Assembly (NCBI GenBank): GCA_013288575.1
Contig: JABDBO010000015.1
Span: forward strand, 620 to 19,295
Source: Alphaproteobacteria bacterium
Lineage (GTDB): Bacteria > Pseudomonadota > Alphaproteobacteria > Rickettsiales > 21-14-0-20-44-7
Direction of reading: 5' to 3'
DNA length: 18,676 nucleotides
Part shown: in pieces, positions 1 to 6,203 of the stretch
How positions within the stretch are numbered: position 1 is the first letter of the stretch
Layout: each line of letters starts with the position of its first letter
Made by a program: the position numbers and the translations under genes
Notes under the pieces: generated by a model
Database searches by the model: none
Seen by the model: the letters and a program-made list of their open reading frames with translations, nothing else
Told to the model about the DNA's origin: nothing

Positions 1-257
1 AACGCTATGTTATCGAAGCAACTATGGAGCTTGGCAAAAAACAATATAAGATAGAAATTACGCTTACTAATAGAAAAACTATGGCATTTCGGATGTTATT
101 GGGAAGACAAGCAATGCGTGTTGCGCGGTTGATGGTTGATCCGACAAGGTCATGCTGCACCGGCAAAATGAAATTGGAAGAGGCCATACAAATATACATG
201 AAAATTAAATTAGATCGAGAAAAAGCAAATGAAGAAAAAAAAGCTGCCGGCGCATAA
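1..257 (+). CDS. RimB-like retropepsin-type (ATP-dependent zinc) protease, C-terminal part
   Basis: The reading frame is open from the left edge (first full codon at base 3), so this is the 3' end of a longer gene and the ATG at 24 is internal. The visible residues YKIEITLTNRKTMAFRMLLG, followed by R-Q-A-M and the VDPTRS stretch, are the C-terminal signature of the family annotated as ATP-dependent zinc protease (PF05618), which includes Pseudomonas RimB. The catalytic N-terminal part lies outside the window. A basic, charged tail of about 30 residues (KLEEAIQIYMKIKLDREKANEEKKA) follows the conserved core. The gene overlaps the next one, a RimK ligase, by 29 bases. In known rimABK operons this protease works with RimK in modifying ribosomal protein S6, so a shared role is likely here. 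Family assignment is firm; substrate and catalytic state cannot be judged from this fragment. Confidence 0.85.
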   Translation, partial: RYVIEATMELGKKQYKIEITLTNRKTMAFRMLLGRQAMRVARLMVDPTRSCCTGKMKLEEAIQIYMKIKLDREKANEEKKAAGA

Positions 258-1185
258 GGATAACACCAAGCCGAAATTGAGAATTGCCATTCTGGGTTCA
301 AATCCGGAACTCTATTCTCATGAGCGGATGATTGAGGCAGGCATAAGGCGCGGGCATGAAGTTGAGTTCATCAACATCAAAAATTGCTATATGAATATTT
401 CCAAAAGCAACCCGCAGGTTTATTATCGCGGCGGCGAGCGGCTGGATAATTTTGACGCCATCATCCCACGCATTCGCCCTGCTCTAACGTTTTACGGCAC
501 CGCAGTTGTGCGCCAGTTTGAAATGATGGGCGTATTTTGCTTAAACGAATCCGTCGCGATTACGCGTTCGCGCGATAAACTTCGCACGCTGCAGCTTCTT
601 TCCCGCAAAGGAATTGATATGCCGATTACAGCTTTTGCGCATTCTCCAGAAGATACAAAAGATATGATTCGCATGGTTGGCGGCGCGCCGTTGGTGGTGA
701 AATTGTTGGAAGGCACACAAGGTGTTGGCGTGGTTTTGGCAGAAACTTCTAAAGCGGCAGAATCTGTAATTAGCGCATTTAAAAGTTTGAAGGCTGATAT
801 ATTGGTGCAAGAATTCATTAAAGAATCACAGGGGCGAGATATTCGCTGCTTCGTGGTGGGTGATAAAGTTATCGGCTCAATGGAGCGCGTAGCGTCCGAG
901 GGCGAATTCCGCGCCAATGTGCATTTGGGCGGTAAAGTGCAGCCGGTGGAAATTACGCTGGAAGAAAAACGCCTGGCACTAAAAGCGACCAAAGTTTTGG
1001 GATTACGTTGTGCCGGTGTCGATATCATCCGCAGCAAAACCGGGCCGAAAGTGTTAGAAGTGAATTCATCACCAGGGCTGGAAGGAATTGAAGAGGCAAC
1101 GCGCATTGATATTGCGGGAGATATTATAAAATATCTCGAGAAAAACGCCTTCCCTAACAAGATGAAAACCAAAGGCAAGGGATGA
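229..1185 (+). CDS. rimK: RimK family alpha-L-glutamate ligase (ATP-grasp)
   Basis: RimK enzymes use ATP to add glutamate to a C-terminal carboxylate; in E. coli the target is ribosomal protein S6. The 318-residue protein has the family's N-terminal strand and loop KLRIAILGSNPELYS (16-30), the ATP-grasp segment with GTQGVGVV (162-169), the VQEFIKE nucleotide-binding stretch near 193-199, RDIRCFVVGDKVIGSM (203-218), and the Mg-binding residues D265, E277 and N279 in GVDIIRS...LEVNSSPGLEGIE. It is somewhat longer than E. coli RimK because of a basic 15-residue N-terminal extension. The ATG at 229 is the only ATG before the conserved core and lies inside the end of the upstream protease gene, so the two are probably translationally coupled. 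A TTG start nearer the core is possible. The stop overlaps the next gene as ATGA. rpsF, which encodes S6, is not in the window, so the substrate is inferred from the family. Confidence 0.92.
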   Translation: MKKKKLPAHKDNTKPKLRIAILGSNPELYSHERMIEAGIRRGHEVEFINIKNCYMNISKSNPQVYYRGGERLDNFDAIIPRIRPALTFYGTAVVRQFEMMGVFCLNESVAITRSRDKLRTLQLLSRKGIDMPITAFAHSPEDTKDMIRMVGGAPLVVKLLEGTQGVGVVLAETSKAAESVISAFKSLKADILVQEFIKESQGRDIRCFVVGDKVIGSMERVASEGEFRANVHLGGKVQPVEITLEEKRLALKATKVLGLRCAGVDIIRSKTGPKVLEVNSSPGLEGIEEATRIDIAGDIIKYLEKNAFPNKMKTKGKG

Positions 1186-1739
1186 TAAAATTTATAGTAA
1201 TAGGCATTGCTATTATAATTGCCCTTCTGCTCAATCGCCTGGCAAACCGGCTTAAAGATATAAGCCCAAAAGGTGTGACATATGCTTTTGCATCGGGATT
1301 TGATTATTCAAAAGGCAGATGCACAATACGCACATATGTTTACAGCGAAAACGCATTGCCGAAATTTAAAGTAAGCCGCCCATCTGGCTGGAACTGGCTA
1401 TTTCGCATCAATAGAGATTTTACCGGTAATAATGCATTTGATGACAGTTTTTTTGTAAGAGCCCATTCACCGGAAGTTTTTGAGAAATTTAAAAACCCCA
1501 ATGTGCAAGGCGCAATTGAAGATATATTTGCCAATGGTGCCACGCGCATTTATATCGAAACCAAAAGACTTGCGGTAGATTTTATAACAGATTACTGTTA
1601 CTATCTTCCCGTTATCGAATATTATCAATATGATAAAAAGCCTTCTTTTCAGGCTAACTTAGTCCGCATGAATAAATTAGCGGAGCTGCTAACCGCGGCT
1701 GAACAACCTTCGAAAAATGAAAAACAAGAAGAATTCTGA
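1182..1739 (+). CDS. Unknown protein with N-terminal membrane anchor, in rimK operon
   Basis: I do not recognise this 185-residue protein. It starts with a hydrophobic segment (about residues 3-19, FIVIGIAIIIALLLNRL) that should anchor it in the inner membrane. A soluble domain rich in aromatic residues follows, with R-P-S-G-W-N-W-L-F-R-I-N around 65-76, and the protein ends in a charged tail. There is no Cys-based lipobox. The start overlaps the rimK stop by four bases (ATGA) and the stop overlaps the next start by one base (TGATG), so it is translated as part of the rimBK operon. The chain of overlaps suggests a function linked to, or at least co-regulated with, rimK. No enzyme motif is visible. 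The coding call is secure; the function is unknown. Confidence 0.8.
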   Translation: MIKFIVIGIAIIIALLLNRLANRLKDISPKGVTYAFASGFDYSKGRCTIRTYVYSENALPKFKVSRPSGWNWLFRINRDFTGNNAFDDSFFVRAHSPEVFEKFKNPNVQGAIEDIFANGATRIYIETKRLAVDFITDYCYYLPVIEYYQYDKKPSFQANLVRMNKLAELLTAAEQPSKNEKQEEF

Positions 1740-2275
1740 TGAGCAGGCGGGGGAAAATAATTAACACTTTTTACTTTTTCCTCATGGTTATTATCTTTGC
1801 CGTATGCTTGATGCAGTTGGCCGCCGGAGTTTTATCTAAACAGATGCATACTGATGCAGCCTATATAGGAACTGGGGCAGAGATATTGTGGCTATTTTTC
1901 ATAGCCCTAAAACCAAAAGATGCCCCACAAGAAAATAAATTTCTTCTTGCGATTTTTATTGGCCTGCCAGGCTTCATTGTTCTGACTTATATTTGCCTGT
2001 ATTTCATAAACAGCCAATTTGATTACTCCAAGCCGCACATATATACAGTTCCGGTAATTGATAAATTTGTCTCTCATGTAGCCGGTGGACAAGGTGGTAG
2101 TAACGTCGATAACGTTATAGTTGCAGATTGGAGAGATCCGAATTTACGTTATAAGCTTTTAAATCATTGGGGGTGGTTTTATGATAAAGTCACCATAGGC
2201 ACTATGATAAATATTACGGTTAGAGATGGGTTCCTGGGTTATCAATGGGTAGAAAGTGAAACAATAGCCCAATAA
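1739..2275 (+). CDS. Unknown three-helix membrane protein, last gene of rimK operon
   Basis: This 178-residue protein is not recognised. Three hydrophobic stretches are visible, at about 10-31 (FYFFLMVIIFAVCLMQLAAG), 40-57 (around AEILWLFFIAL) and 68-90 (LLAIFIGLPGFIVLTYICLYF). A soluble C-terminal domain of roughly 85 residues follows and contains the aromatic cluster HWGWFYDK. The ATG shares its A with the stop of the preceding gene, giving strict translational coupling. Both this protein and its upstream neighbour carry an FDYSK motif after their membrane part, which is too short to prove common descent. A divergence of the two from a duplicated membrane protein is possible. Function unknown. 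Confidence 0.78.
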   Translation: MSRRGKIINTFYFFLMVIIFAVCLMQLAAGVLSKQMHTDAAYIGTGAEILWLFFIALKPKDAPQENKFLLAIFIGLPGFIVLTYICLYFINSQFDYSKPHIYTVPVIDKFVSHVAGGQGGSNVDNVIVADWRDPNLRYKLLNHWGWFYDKVTIGTMINITVRDGFLGYQWVESETIAQ

Positions 2276-2280
2276 ATGTG

Positions 2281-2309
2281 TTGAGCACACGCCAATATGG
2301 TGTTATATT
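2281..2309 (+). promoter_or_regulatory. Sigma-70 type promoter, predicted leaderless
   Basis: The -35 box TTGAGC (2281-2286) and the -10 box TATATT (2304-2309) are 17 bases apart. Only six bases separate the -10 box from the ATG at 2316, so transcription should begin at or next to the A of the start codon. No Shine-Dalgarno sequence precedes that ATG. Confidence 0.6.
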
Positions 2310-2315
2310 TATTGG

Positions 2316-2600
2316 ATGAACACCCTAATTCTTGATAGCAACCAAGTAGTAAACAGCCTAGAAGCCAGTGGCTTTAACCGCAAGCAAGCTGAGGGAATTA
2401 CTACTACTTTAAATAAACTCGATCTCTCTAATTTAGCTACGAAGCATGAGATAAAAGAACTTAGGCATGAACTAGAGCTTACTGAATCTCGCTTGGAAAC
2501 TAGTATAGCCAATATTAAGGTAGATATGCAGAAGTTCATATTTACTGCCCTCTTCGCCCAAGCTGGGCTTATTGTGGCCTTGGTCAAACTTATTCCTTAA
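2316..2600 (+). CDS. Small DUF1640-like coiled-coil protein with C-terminal membrane helix
   Basis: The 94-residue protein matches the pattern of the DUF1640/CCDC90-like family (PF07798). An N-terminal part with GFNRKQAEGITTTLNKL (about 19-35) leads to LATKHEIKELRHELELTESR, a heptad-type coiled coil at about 41-70. The end is a C-terminal hydrophobic helix, FIFTALFAQAGLIVALVKL (about 74-92). Bacterial members are small, tail-anchored and of unknown biochemical function; some are found near phage or plasmid genes. It sits alone between the rimK operon and flgL and has its own promoter close to the start codon. The overlapping opposite-strand frame (2309-2587) is judged a shadow. Family call is moderately firm; role unknown. 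Confidence 0.78.
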   Translation: MNTLILDSNQVVNSLEASGFNRKQAEGITTTLNKLDLSNLATKHEIKELRHELELTESRLETSIANIKVDMQKFIFTALFAQAGLIVALVKLIP

Positions 2601-2612
2601 CGCCCCCAATTC

Positions 2613-2629
2613 TTGGCACAGTAGTTGCT
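2613..2629 (+). promoter_or_regulatory. Sigma-54 (RpoN) promoter of flgL
   Basis: The sequence TTGGCACAGTAGTTGCT fits the -24/-12 consensus (TGGCAC-N5-TTGC). The invariant GG is at 2615-2616 and the invariant GC at 2627-2628, exactly ten bases apart. The predicted transcription start is near 2640, about 18 bases before the flgL ATG. Sigma-54 control of late flagellar genes is established in Caulobacter, which supports the assignment. Confidence 0.85.
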
Positions 2630-2649
2630 TCCATTACCCTGATAATGGA
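2630..2649. promoter_or_regulatory. Inverted repeat centred on the flgL transcription start
   Basis: The arms TCCATTA (2630-2636) and TAATGGA (2643-2649) form a perfect 7-bp inverted repeat with a six-base centre. The centre lies at the start point predicted from the -24/-12 boxes, so the repeat is more likely a protein-binding site on DNA than an mRNA hairpin. The right arm runs into the ribosome-binding GGAG (2647-2650). Confidence 0.45.
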
Positions 2650-2657
2650 GTAACACT

Positions 2658-3590
2658 ATGGTCGATAGAGTCGCCACACATTCTTTGCAGCAGACAAATC
2701 TGCGTTATATCAGCTCAATAGAGTCTGATCTTGCCACGCTTAACCAGCAAATTTCCAGCGGTAAGAAGGCCACTACTTATGACCAGTTAAATGGCGTGGT
2801 TGAACAGGTTTCTGGCTACCAAACCGAGGTTGATAAAATCAATAATTATTCCTCAAATAATACCATACTTAACAGTAATTTGAACTTAATGGATGAGGCC
2901 TTAAACCAGATCGGCACAATAGCCGGTAAATACCAGGCCTTAGTTGCCGGGCAAAACGGCGCAACCAACGACTCTCAAGACTTCGTAAATCAGGCACAAT
3001 CATACCTGACTCAGGTTGTTTCCCTCTTAAATACTACTGACGGTAATGGTAATTATATATTTAGCGGCTCAAGAACGAATACACCAACTGTATCAACTCC
3101 GTTGCCGGGCCTTGCATCTGACAACCAGCCTTCTGCTAGTTATTATCAAGGTAATGGCGATATTGCCACTGCCCGCATTAGTGATTCACAAGAAATTAGC
3201 TATGGCGTATTAGGCAGCAATCCTGCTTTCCAAAATGTAATTGCTGCAATCCAACAAGGTATTGCCGGAGCTACATCTTCAAGCCAAAGTGGTAGCAGCA
3301 GTTCGGGACAAGATTTAATTAGCTCTTCGGTAGATCTTATAGCATCTGCAATTCAGCAGGTTGCATCAGTTCGCGTAGGCGTTGATGATAACGTGACAGC
3401 AATTAAAAACACTACTGACGAACAAACCCAGCTTCAAACTTATTGGCAGCAATCTTTAAGCGACAATGAAGATACAGACATTGCCGCTGCCAGTATCCAA
3501 CTTTCTTCAGACCAAACCCTATTACAAGCCACTTTCCAAGCTTTCGCCACTATTTCAAAGCTTAAGCTGAGTGATTACCTAAACAATTAA
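2658..3590 (+). CDS. flgL: Flagellar hook-filament junction protein FlgL
   Basis: FlgL (HAP3) joins the hook to the flagellin filament and is exported by the flagellar type III system. The 310-residue protein has the flagellin-type N-terminal helix with LQQTNLRYISSIESDLATLN and QISSGKKATTYDQ (about 10-45). The FlgL-typical middle GNGNYIFSGSRTNTP (133-147) follows, then YYQGNGDIATARISDSQEIS (about 167-186) and a C-terminal helix with DIAAASIQLSSDQTLLQATF. There is no cleavable signal peptide, as expected. A Ser/Gly-rich loop (about 207-220, SSSQSGSSSSGQ) lies in the variable part. The ATG at 2658 follows a GGAG seven bases upstream and a sigma-54 promoter. FliW is encoded 80 bases downstream. 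FlgK and the rest of the flagellar cluster are not here, so this is an outlying flagellar locus. A flagellin-like protein is the only realistic alternative. Confidence 0.92.
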   Translation: MVDRVATHSLQQTNLRYISSIESDLATLNQQISSGKKATTYDQLNGVVEQVSGYQTEVDKINNYSSNNTILNSNLNLMDEALNQIGTIAGKYQALVAGQNGATNDSQDFVNQAQSYLTQVVSLLNTTDGNGNYIFSGSRTNTPTVSTPLPGLASDNQPSASYYQGNGDIATARISDSQEISYGVLGSNPAFQNVIAAIQQGIAGATSSSQSGSSSSGQDLISSSVDLIASAIQQVASVRVGVDDNVTAIKNTTDEQTQLQTYWQQSLSDNEDTDIAAASIQLSSDQTLLQATFQAFATISKLKLSDYLNN

Positions 3591-3670
3591 ACTAACCAAT
3601 TATCTTCAATTTTAACAATTAATTAACCCTAATAGCCCAAAATAATAATAACCAACCCAAAGGACTAAAC

Positions 3671-4123
3671 ATGCAAGCACAGACAGCCCTAGCAACAGAA
3701 ACTTTTAAAACCCGGTTTGGCGAAGTTTCATTTAACGAATCAAAAGCGATTTCGTTCCCGAATGGTATTCTTGGTATGCCGAACCAGAAAAAGTTTTTCG
3801 TGGCCTCTATGCCTGAAAAAAGAATGGAACGCTTTCAAGTGTTACAATCACTTTGCGATACTGATGTATCATTTGCGGTTCTGCCTTTGGCATCACTCAC
3901 AAATGTAATTGACGCAGCTGATTTGGAAGAAGTTCGCCAAGTGCTTGAAATGGAGAAAAAAGATTTCCTTCCAATGCTGATTGTATCAATTCAAAAAACA
4001 CCAAGTGGTGCACGCCTTTCAGTTAACTTACGCGCTCCGCTTTTCATTGATGCGACAAACCGCGCTGGCTACCAGATTGTTCTGGCAAATAGCAAATATC
4101 CGGTTCAGCACTACTTAGATTAG
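3671..4123 (+). CDS. fliW: Flagellar assembly factor FliW
   Basis: FliW binds flagellin and, in Bacillus and Campylobacter, antagonises the translational repressor CsrA to couple flagellin synthesis to export. The 150-residue protein has the FliW pattern: TRFGEVSFNESKAISFPNGI (about 14-33, the usual beta-strand entry with FPNGILGMP), a central VSFAVLPLASL, and the C-terminal VNLRAPLFIDATNRAGYQIV (about 118-137), followed by YPVQHYLD. An AGGA lies seven bases before the ATG. The flgL-fliW order matches Firmicutes gene clusters, but csrA, which usually follows there, is absent; a terminator comes directly after. In most studied Alphaproteobacteria flagellin control is assigned to FlaF/FlbT instead. 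Identity is firm; whether CsrA is its partner here is unknown. Confidence 0.9.
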   Translation: MQAQTALATETFKTRFGEVSFNESKAISFPNGILGMPNQKKFFVASMPEKRMERFQVLQSLCDTDVSFAVLPLASLTNVIDAADLEEVRQVLEMEKKDFLPMLIVSIQKTPSGARLSVNLRAPLFIDATNRAGYQIVLANSKYPVQHYLD

Positions 4124-4152
4124 TAGACCTCAAAGAATTCGAAAACAGAAAG

Positions 4153-4179
4153 CCCGCCCTTAAAGAAGGCGGGTTTTTT
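4153..4179 (+). terminator. Rho-independent terminator after fliW
   Basis: CCCGCC (4153-4158) pairs with GGCGGG (4168-4173) across a short AT-rich loop and is followed directly by six T residues (4174-4179). It ends the flgL-fliW unit. Confidence 0.93.
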
Positions 4180-4180
4180 G

Positions 4181-4209
4181 TTGTCTGTGGCAGTTATGAG
4201 GAGTATAAT
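4181..4209 (+). promoter_or_regulatory. Sigma-70 promoter of the VOC gene
   Basis: TTGTCT (4181-4186), 17 bases, then a perfect TATAAT (4204-4209). The predicted start is near 4216, which leaves a leader of about 20 bases carrying AAGGAG (4225-4230) before the ATG at 4236. This is a conventional promoter-leader arrangement and contrasts with the leaderless ones nearby. Confidence 0.8.
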
Positions 4210-4235
4210 CCACGCCCAACCAATAAGGAGTATTT

Positions 4236-4685
4236 ATGTCGGTAATAACCTCAGGCGAACAAAGCGTTATCCCAACTTTAGTTATTGATGGAGCGGCGGA
4301 CGCCATCGCATTATATAAAAAGGCTTTCAATGCGCAGGAACTCTCCCGTATGGAATCACCAGATGGCAGCAAGAAAATCATGCATGCCTGTATCCAAATC
4401 GGCAATTCAAAATTATTCATAAGCGATACTCACCCACAAATGTGCGCAAGCGCTACCAATTCTAATTTCTACCTTTATTTTAAAGACGTGGATGCAGCTT
4501 ATAAACAAGCTACAAATGCCGGGCTCACAGATAATATGCCACCACAAGATATGTTCTGGGGCGACCGCATGGGAAATGTGAAAGATAAATTCGGCATCAG
4601 CTGGTCAATGGCAACTCATGTGCGCAATGTTTCTCCTGAAGAAATGGCGGAAGCAGCAAAAACTTTTGGCAATAAAGCGGCTTAA
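4236..4685 (+). CDS. VOC superfamily protein, PhnB-like
   Basis: The 149-residue protein belongs to the vicinal oxygen chelate (glyoxalase/bleomycin-resistance) fold, in the PhnB-like branch. Visible marks are VIPTLVIDGAADAIALYKKA (about 11-30), HACIQIGNSKLFISD (about 50-64), YLYFKDVDAAYKQATNAG (about 78-95), MFWGDRMGNVKDKFGISWSM (about 106-125) and the tail VSPEEMAEAA. Family members are often dimers made of two beta-alpha-beta-beta-beta modules. Many PhnB-like proteins lack an assigned reaction, and metal binding is not certain for this one. The start has an ideal Shine-Dalgarno AAGGAG five bases upstream, and the gene has its own promoter. The reaction is not predicted. Confidence 0.88.
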   Translation: MSVITSGEQSVIPTLVIDGAADAIALYKKAFNAQELSRMESPDGSKKIMHACIQIGNSKLFISDTHPQMCASATNSNFYLYFKDVDAAYKQATNAGLTDNMPPQDMFWGDRMGNVKDKFGISWSMATHVRNVSPEEMAEAAKTFGNKAA

Positions 4686-4694
4686 ATAGTCGGC

Positions 4695-4723
4695 TTGACC
4701 GCAATCTTTATAGCGCATAAATT
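4695..4723 (+). promoter_or_regulatory. Sigma-70 promoter of xthA, predicted leaderless
   Basis: TTGACC (4695-4700), 17 bases, TAAATT (4718-4723), six bases, then the ATG at 4730. Spacing predicts initiation at the A of the ATG. The bases before the ATG (AATTGTTTCC) contain no Shine-Dalgarno sequence. Confidence 0.65.
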
Positions 4724-4729
4724 GTTTCC

Positions 4730-5509
4730 ATGAAAATCACTACTTGGAACGTAAATTCGGTTGGCGCAAGGTTGCAGCATTTGCGCGATTATTTGCAGAA
4801 AGCCGCGCCCGATGTTGCGTTGTTGCAAGAGTTGAAATGCGTGGAAGAAGCTTTCCCGCGCATGGAAATTGAAGATTTGGGTTATAACATAGCGCTTTCT
4901 GGGCAAAAATCTTACAATGGCGTGGCGATTTTATCCAAACATCCGATTGAAGATATCACTACAAAATTACCGGGTGATGATAGTGATGTTGAGGCGCGAT
5001 ATATCGAGGCAGTAGTTAAGAATGTGCGAGTGGCCAGCGTTTATGTGCCAAATGGCATGGAAGTTGGGCATGATAAATTTCAATATAAACTGCGCTTTTT
5101 AAAACGCCTGCGTGAGCATTTTGGTAATTTGCTGCAATATGATGAGAAGTTTGTTGCGGGCGGCGATTATAACGTGGCACCGGAGGATATTGATGTTTAT
5201 GACGCCAAAAAATCATACGGTTCAATTTGCTTCCACCCGGATGAGCGCGCGGCGTTTCGTGGAATTATGAACATGGGTTTGACCGATGCATTTCGTGCCG
5301 CCAATGAAAATGTAAAAAAATTCAGCTGGTGGGATTATCGCGCCGGAGCTTGGCAGAACAATATTGGTTTGCGCATTGACCATTTATTATTGTCGCCGGA
5401 AGCGGCAGATAAATTGGTAAAATGCGAGATTGATGTGAACTGGCGCGCGCTTGATAAACCATCTGACCACACGCCTGTTTGGTGCGAATTAAAAGGTGCC
5501 GATGTTTAA
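4730..5509 (+). CDS. xthA: Exodeoxyribonuclease III
   Basis: This is an ExoIII/APE1-type enzyme that cleaves DNA at apurinic/apyrimidinic sites and removes 3' blocks in base-excision repair. The 259-residue length is close to the E. coli enzyme. The family residues are all present: N7 (TWNVNS), E34 (LQELK), Y105 (VYVPNG), D146 and N148 (GGDYNVAP), D217/H218 (LRIDHLLLS) and D246/H247 (PSDHTPVW). The middle KKFSWWDYRAGAWQNNIGLR (196-215) is also characteristic. The second residue of the GDFN motif is Y instead of F, a conservative change. The last eight bases overlap the start of the RDD gene, so the two form a small operon. The start is set by the conserved MKITTWNVNS and by the promoter lying six bases upstream. 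Confidence 0.95.
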   Translation: MKITTWNVNSVGARLQHLRDYLQKAAPDVALLQELKCVEEAFPRMEIEDLGYNIALSGQKSYNGVAILSKHPIEDITTKLPGDDSDVEARYIEAVVKNVRVASVYVPNGMEVGHDKFQYKLRFLKRLREHFGNLLQYDEKFVAGGDYNVAPEDIDVYDAKKSYGSICFHPDERAAFRGIMNMGLTDAFRAANENVKKFSWWDYRAGAWQNNIGLRIDHLLLSPEAADKLVKCEIDVNWRALDKPSDHTPVWCELKGADV

Positions 5510-6104
5510 ATTGAAAACCAGAAAAGATGACGAAGATGGAATTATTTATGGCGATGTGACCAACCGGCTTTTCGCCTGGACAATTGACCTAATTCTCTTT
5601 TACCCGATTAGCTTATTACTAAATATATTGGTTTTTCCGCATGGCGACCAGCGCAGTATTACCAATGCGAAAGTGTTTAAAATCCACCCCGAAATGCGTG
5701 GTGATTTTTTCGCGCGCGCCAAATTTATAATAAATAATTATCCCGCGGATTATGCGATAATAGTTCATCAAGAAAACTTCATGCGTCTTCTTCTGCTTGC
5801 TTTGCTGGGTGTTTATGTTGTGTTTTTCACCTACCGCTATGGTGCAACCCCCGGCAAAATGATAATGGGTTTGAAAGTGGCTGACCAAACCACTCGCGAT
5901 AAACTTACCTTTAGCCAATGCATTATCCGCTATATAAGTTACCTCACCGGTTTTAGTATTATTTTCGCCGGCATGCGCCATGACAAACGCACATGGGGAG
6001 ATTTTATTGCCGATACGATTGTTATTTATAACCCGGAGCGCTGGTACAAACGGCATGCGGATAAGGCGAAAGGCCGGGTGCGCAAGTTCTTCAATTTGCC
6101 GTGA
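5502..6104 (+). CDS. RDD family membrane protein
   Basis: The protein (200 residues from the ATG at 5502) shows the RDD-family pattern: an Arg and an Asp in the first membrane helix (NRLFAWTIDLILFYPISLLL), a second helix around LLLALLGVYVVFFTYRY, and the hallmark TPGKMIMGLKV after it. A third weaker helix (ISYLTGFSIIFAGM) precedes the conserved RTWGDFIADTIVI. Roles in ion or solute transport have been proposed for some RDD proteins, but the substrate here is unknown. The ATG at 5502 is preferred over the GTG at 5496 because AAAGG stands five bases before it. The gene overlaps the end of xthA by eight bases and is probably translated by coupling. No functional link with ExoIII is evident. Confidence 0.88.
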   Translation: MFKLKTRKDDEDGIIYGDVTNRLFAWTIDLILFYPISLLLNILVFPHGDQRSITNAKVFKIHPEMRGDFFARAKFIINNYPADYAIIVHQENFMRLLLLALLGVYVVFFTYRYGATPGKMIMGLKVADQTTRDKLTFSQCIIRYISYLTGFSIIFAGMRHDKRTWGDFIADTIVIYNPERWYKRHADKAKGRVRKFFNLP

Positions 6105-6193
6105 TATTCTAAGATCCGTCACAAATAGTTCATACTACTGTCATACGGGCTTCACATAAATCCTATACTTTTAAATTAATAAATTTTTAATAG

Positions 6194-6199
6194 AGGGGG
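6194..6199 (+). promoter_or_regulatory. Strong ribosome-binding site of the EF-hand gene
   Basis: The leader carries GAGGGGG shortly before the ATG at 6204, the purest Shine-Dalgarno in the window. A TATACT (6164-6169) upstream could be a -10 box, but no convincing -35 box stands 16-18 bases before it. Confidence 0.5.
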
Positions 6200-6203
6200 A
6201 TAT

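Noticed and set aside
24..257. The ATG at 24 as the true start of a 77-residue gene
   Set aside because: The frame is open to the window edge and the upstream residues continue the protease family pattern, so it is a gene fragment.
492..1178. Long - strand frame across rimK
   Set aside because: Entirely antisense to a well-conserved ATP-grasp protein; no recognisable motif in its product.
2309..2587. - strand frame opposite the DUF1640-like gene
   Set aside because: The + strand product matches a known family and has a promoter; the - strand product does not.
4124..4235. A csrA gene after fliW
   Set aside because: Only about 110 bases, containing a terminator and the next promoter; no CsrA-like frame is present.
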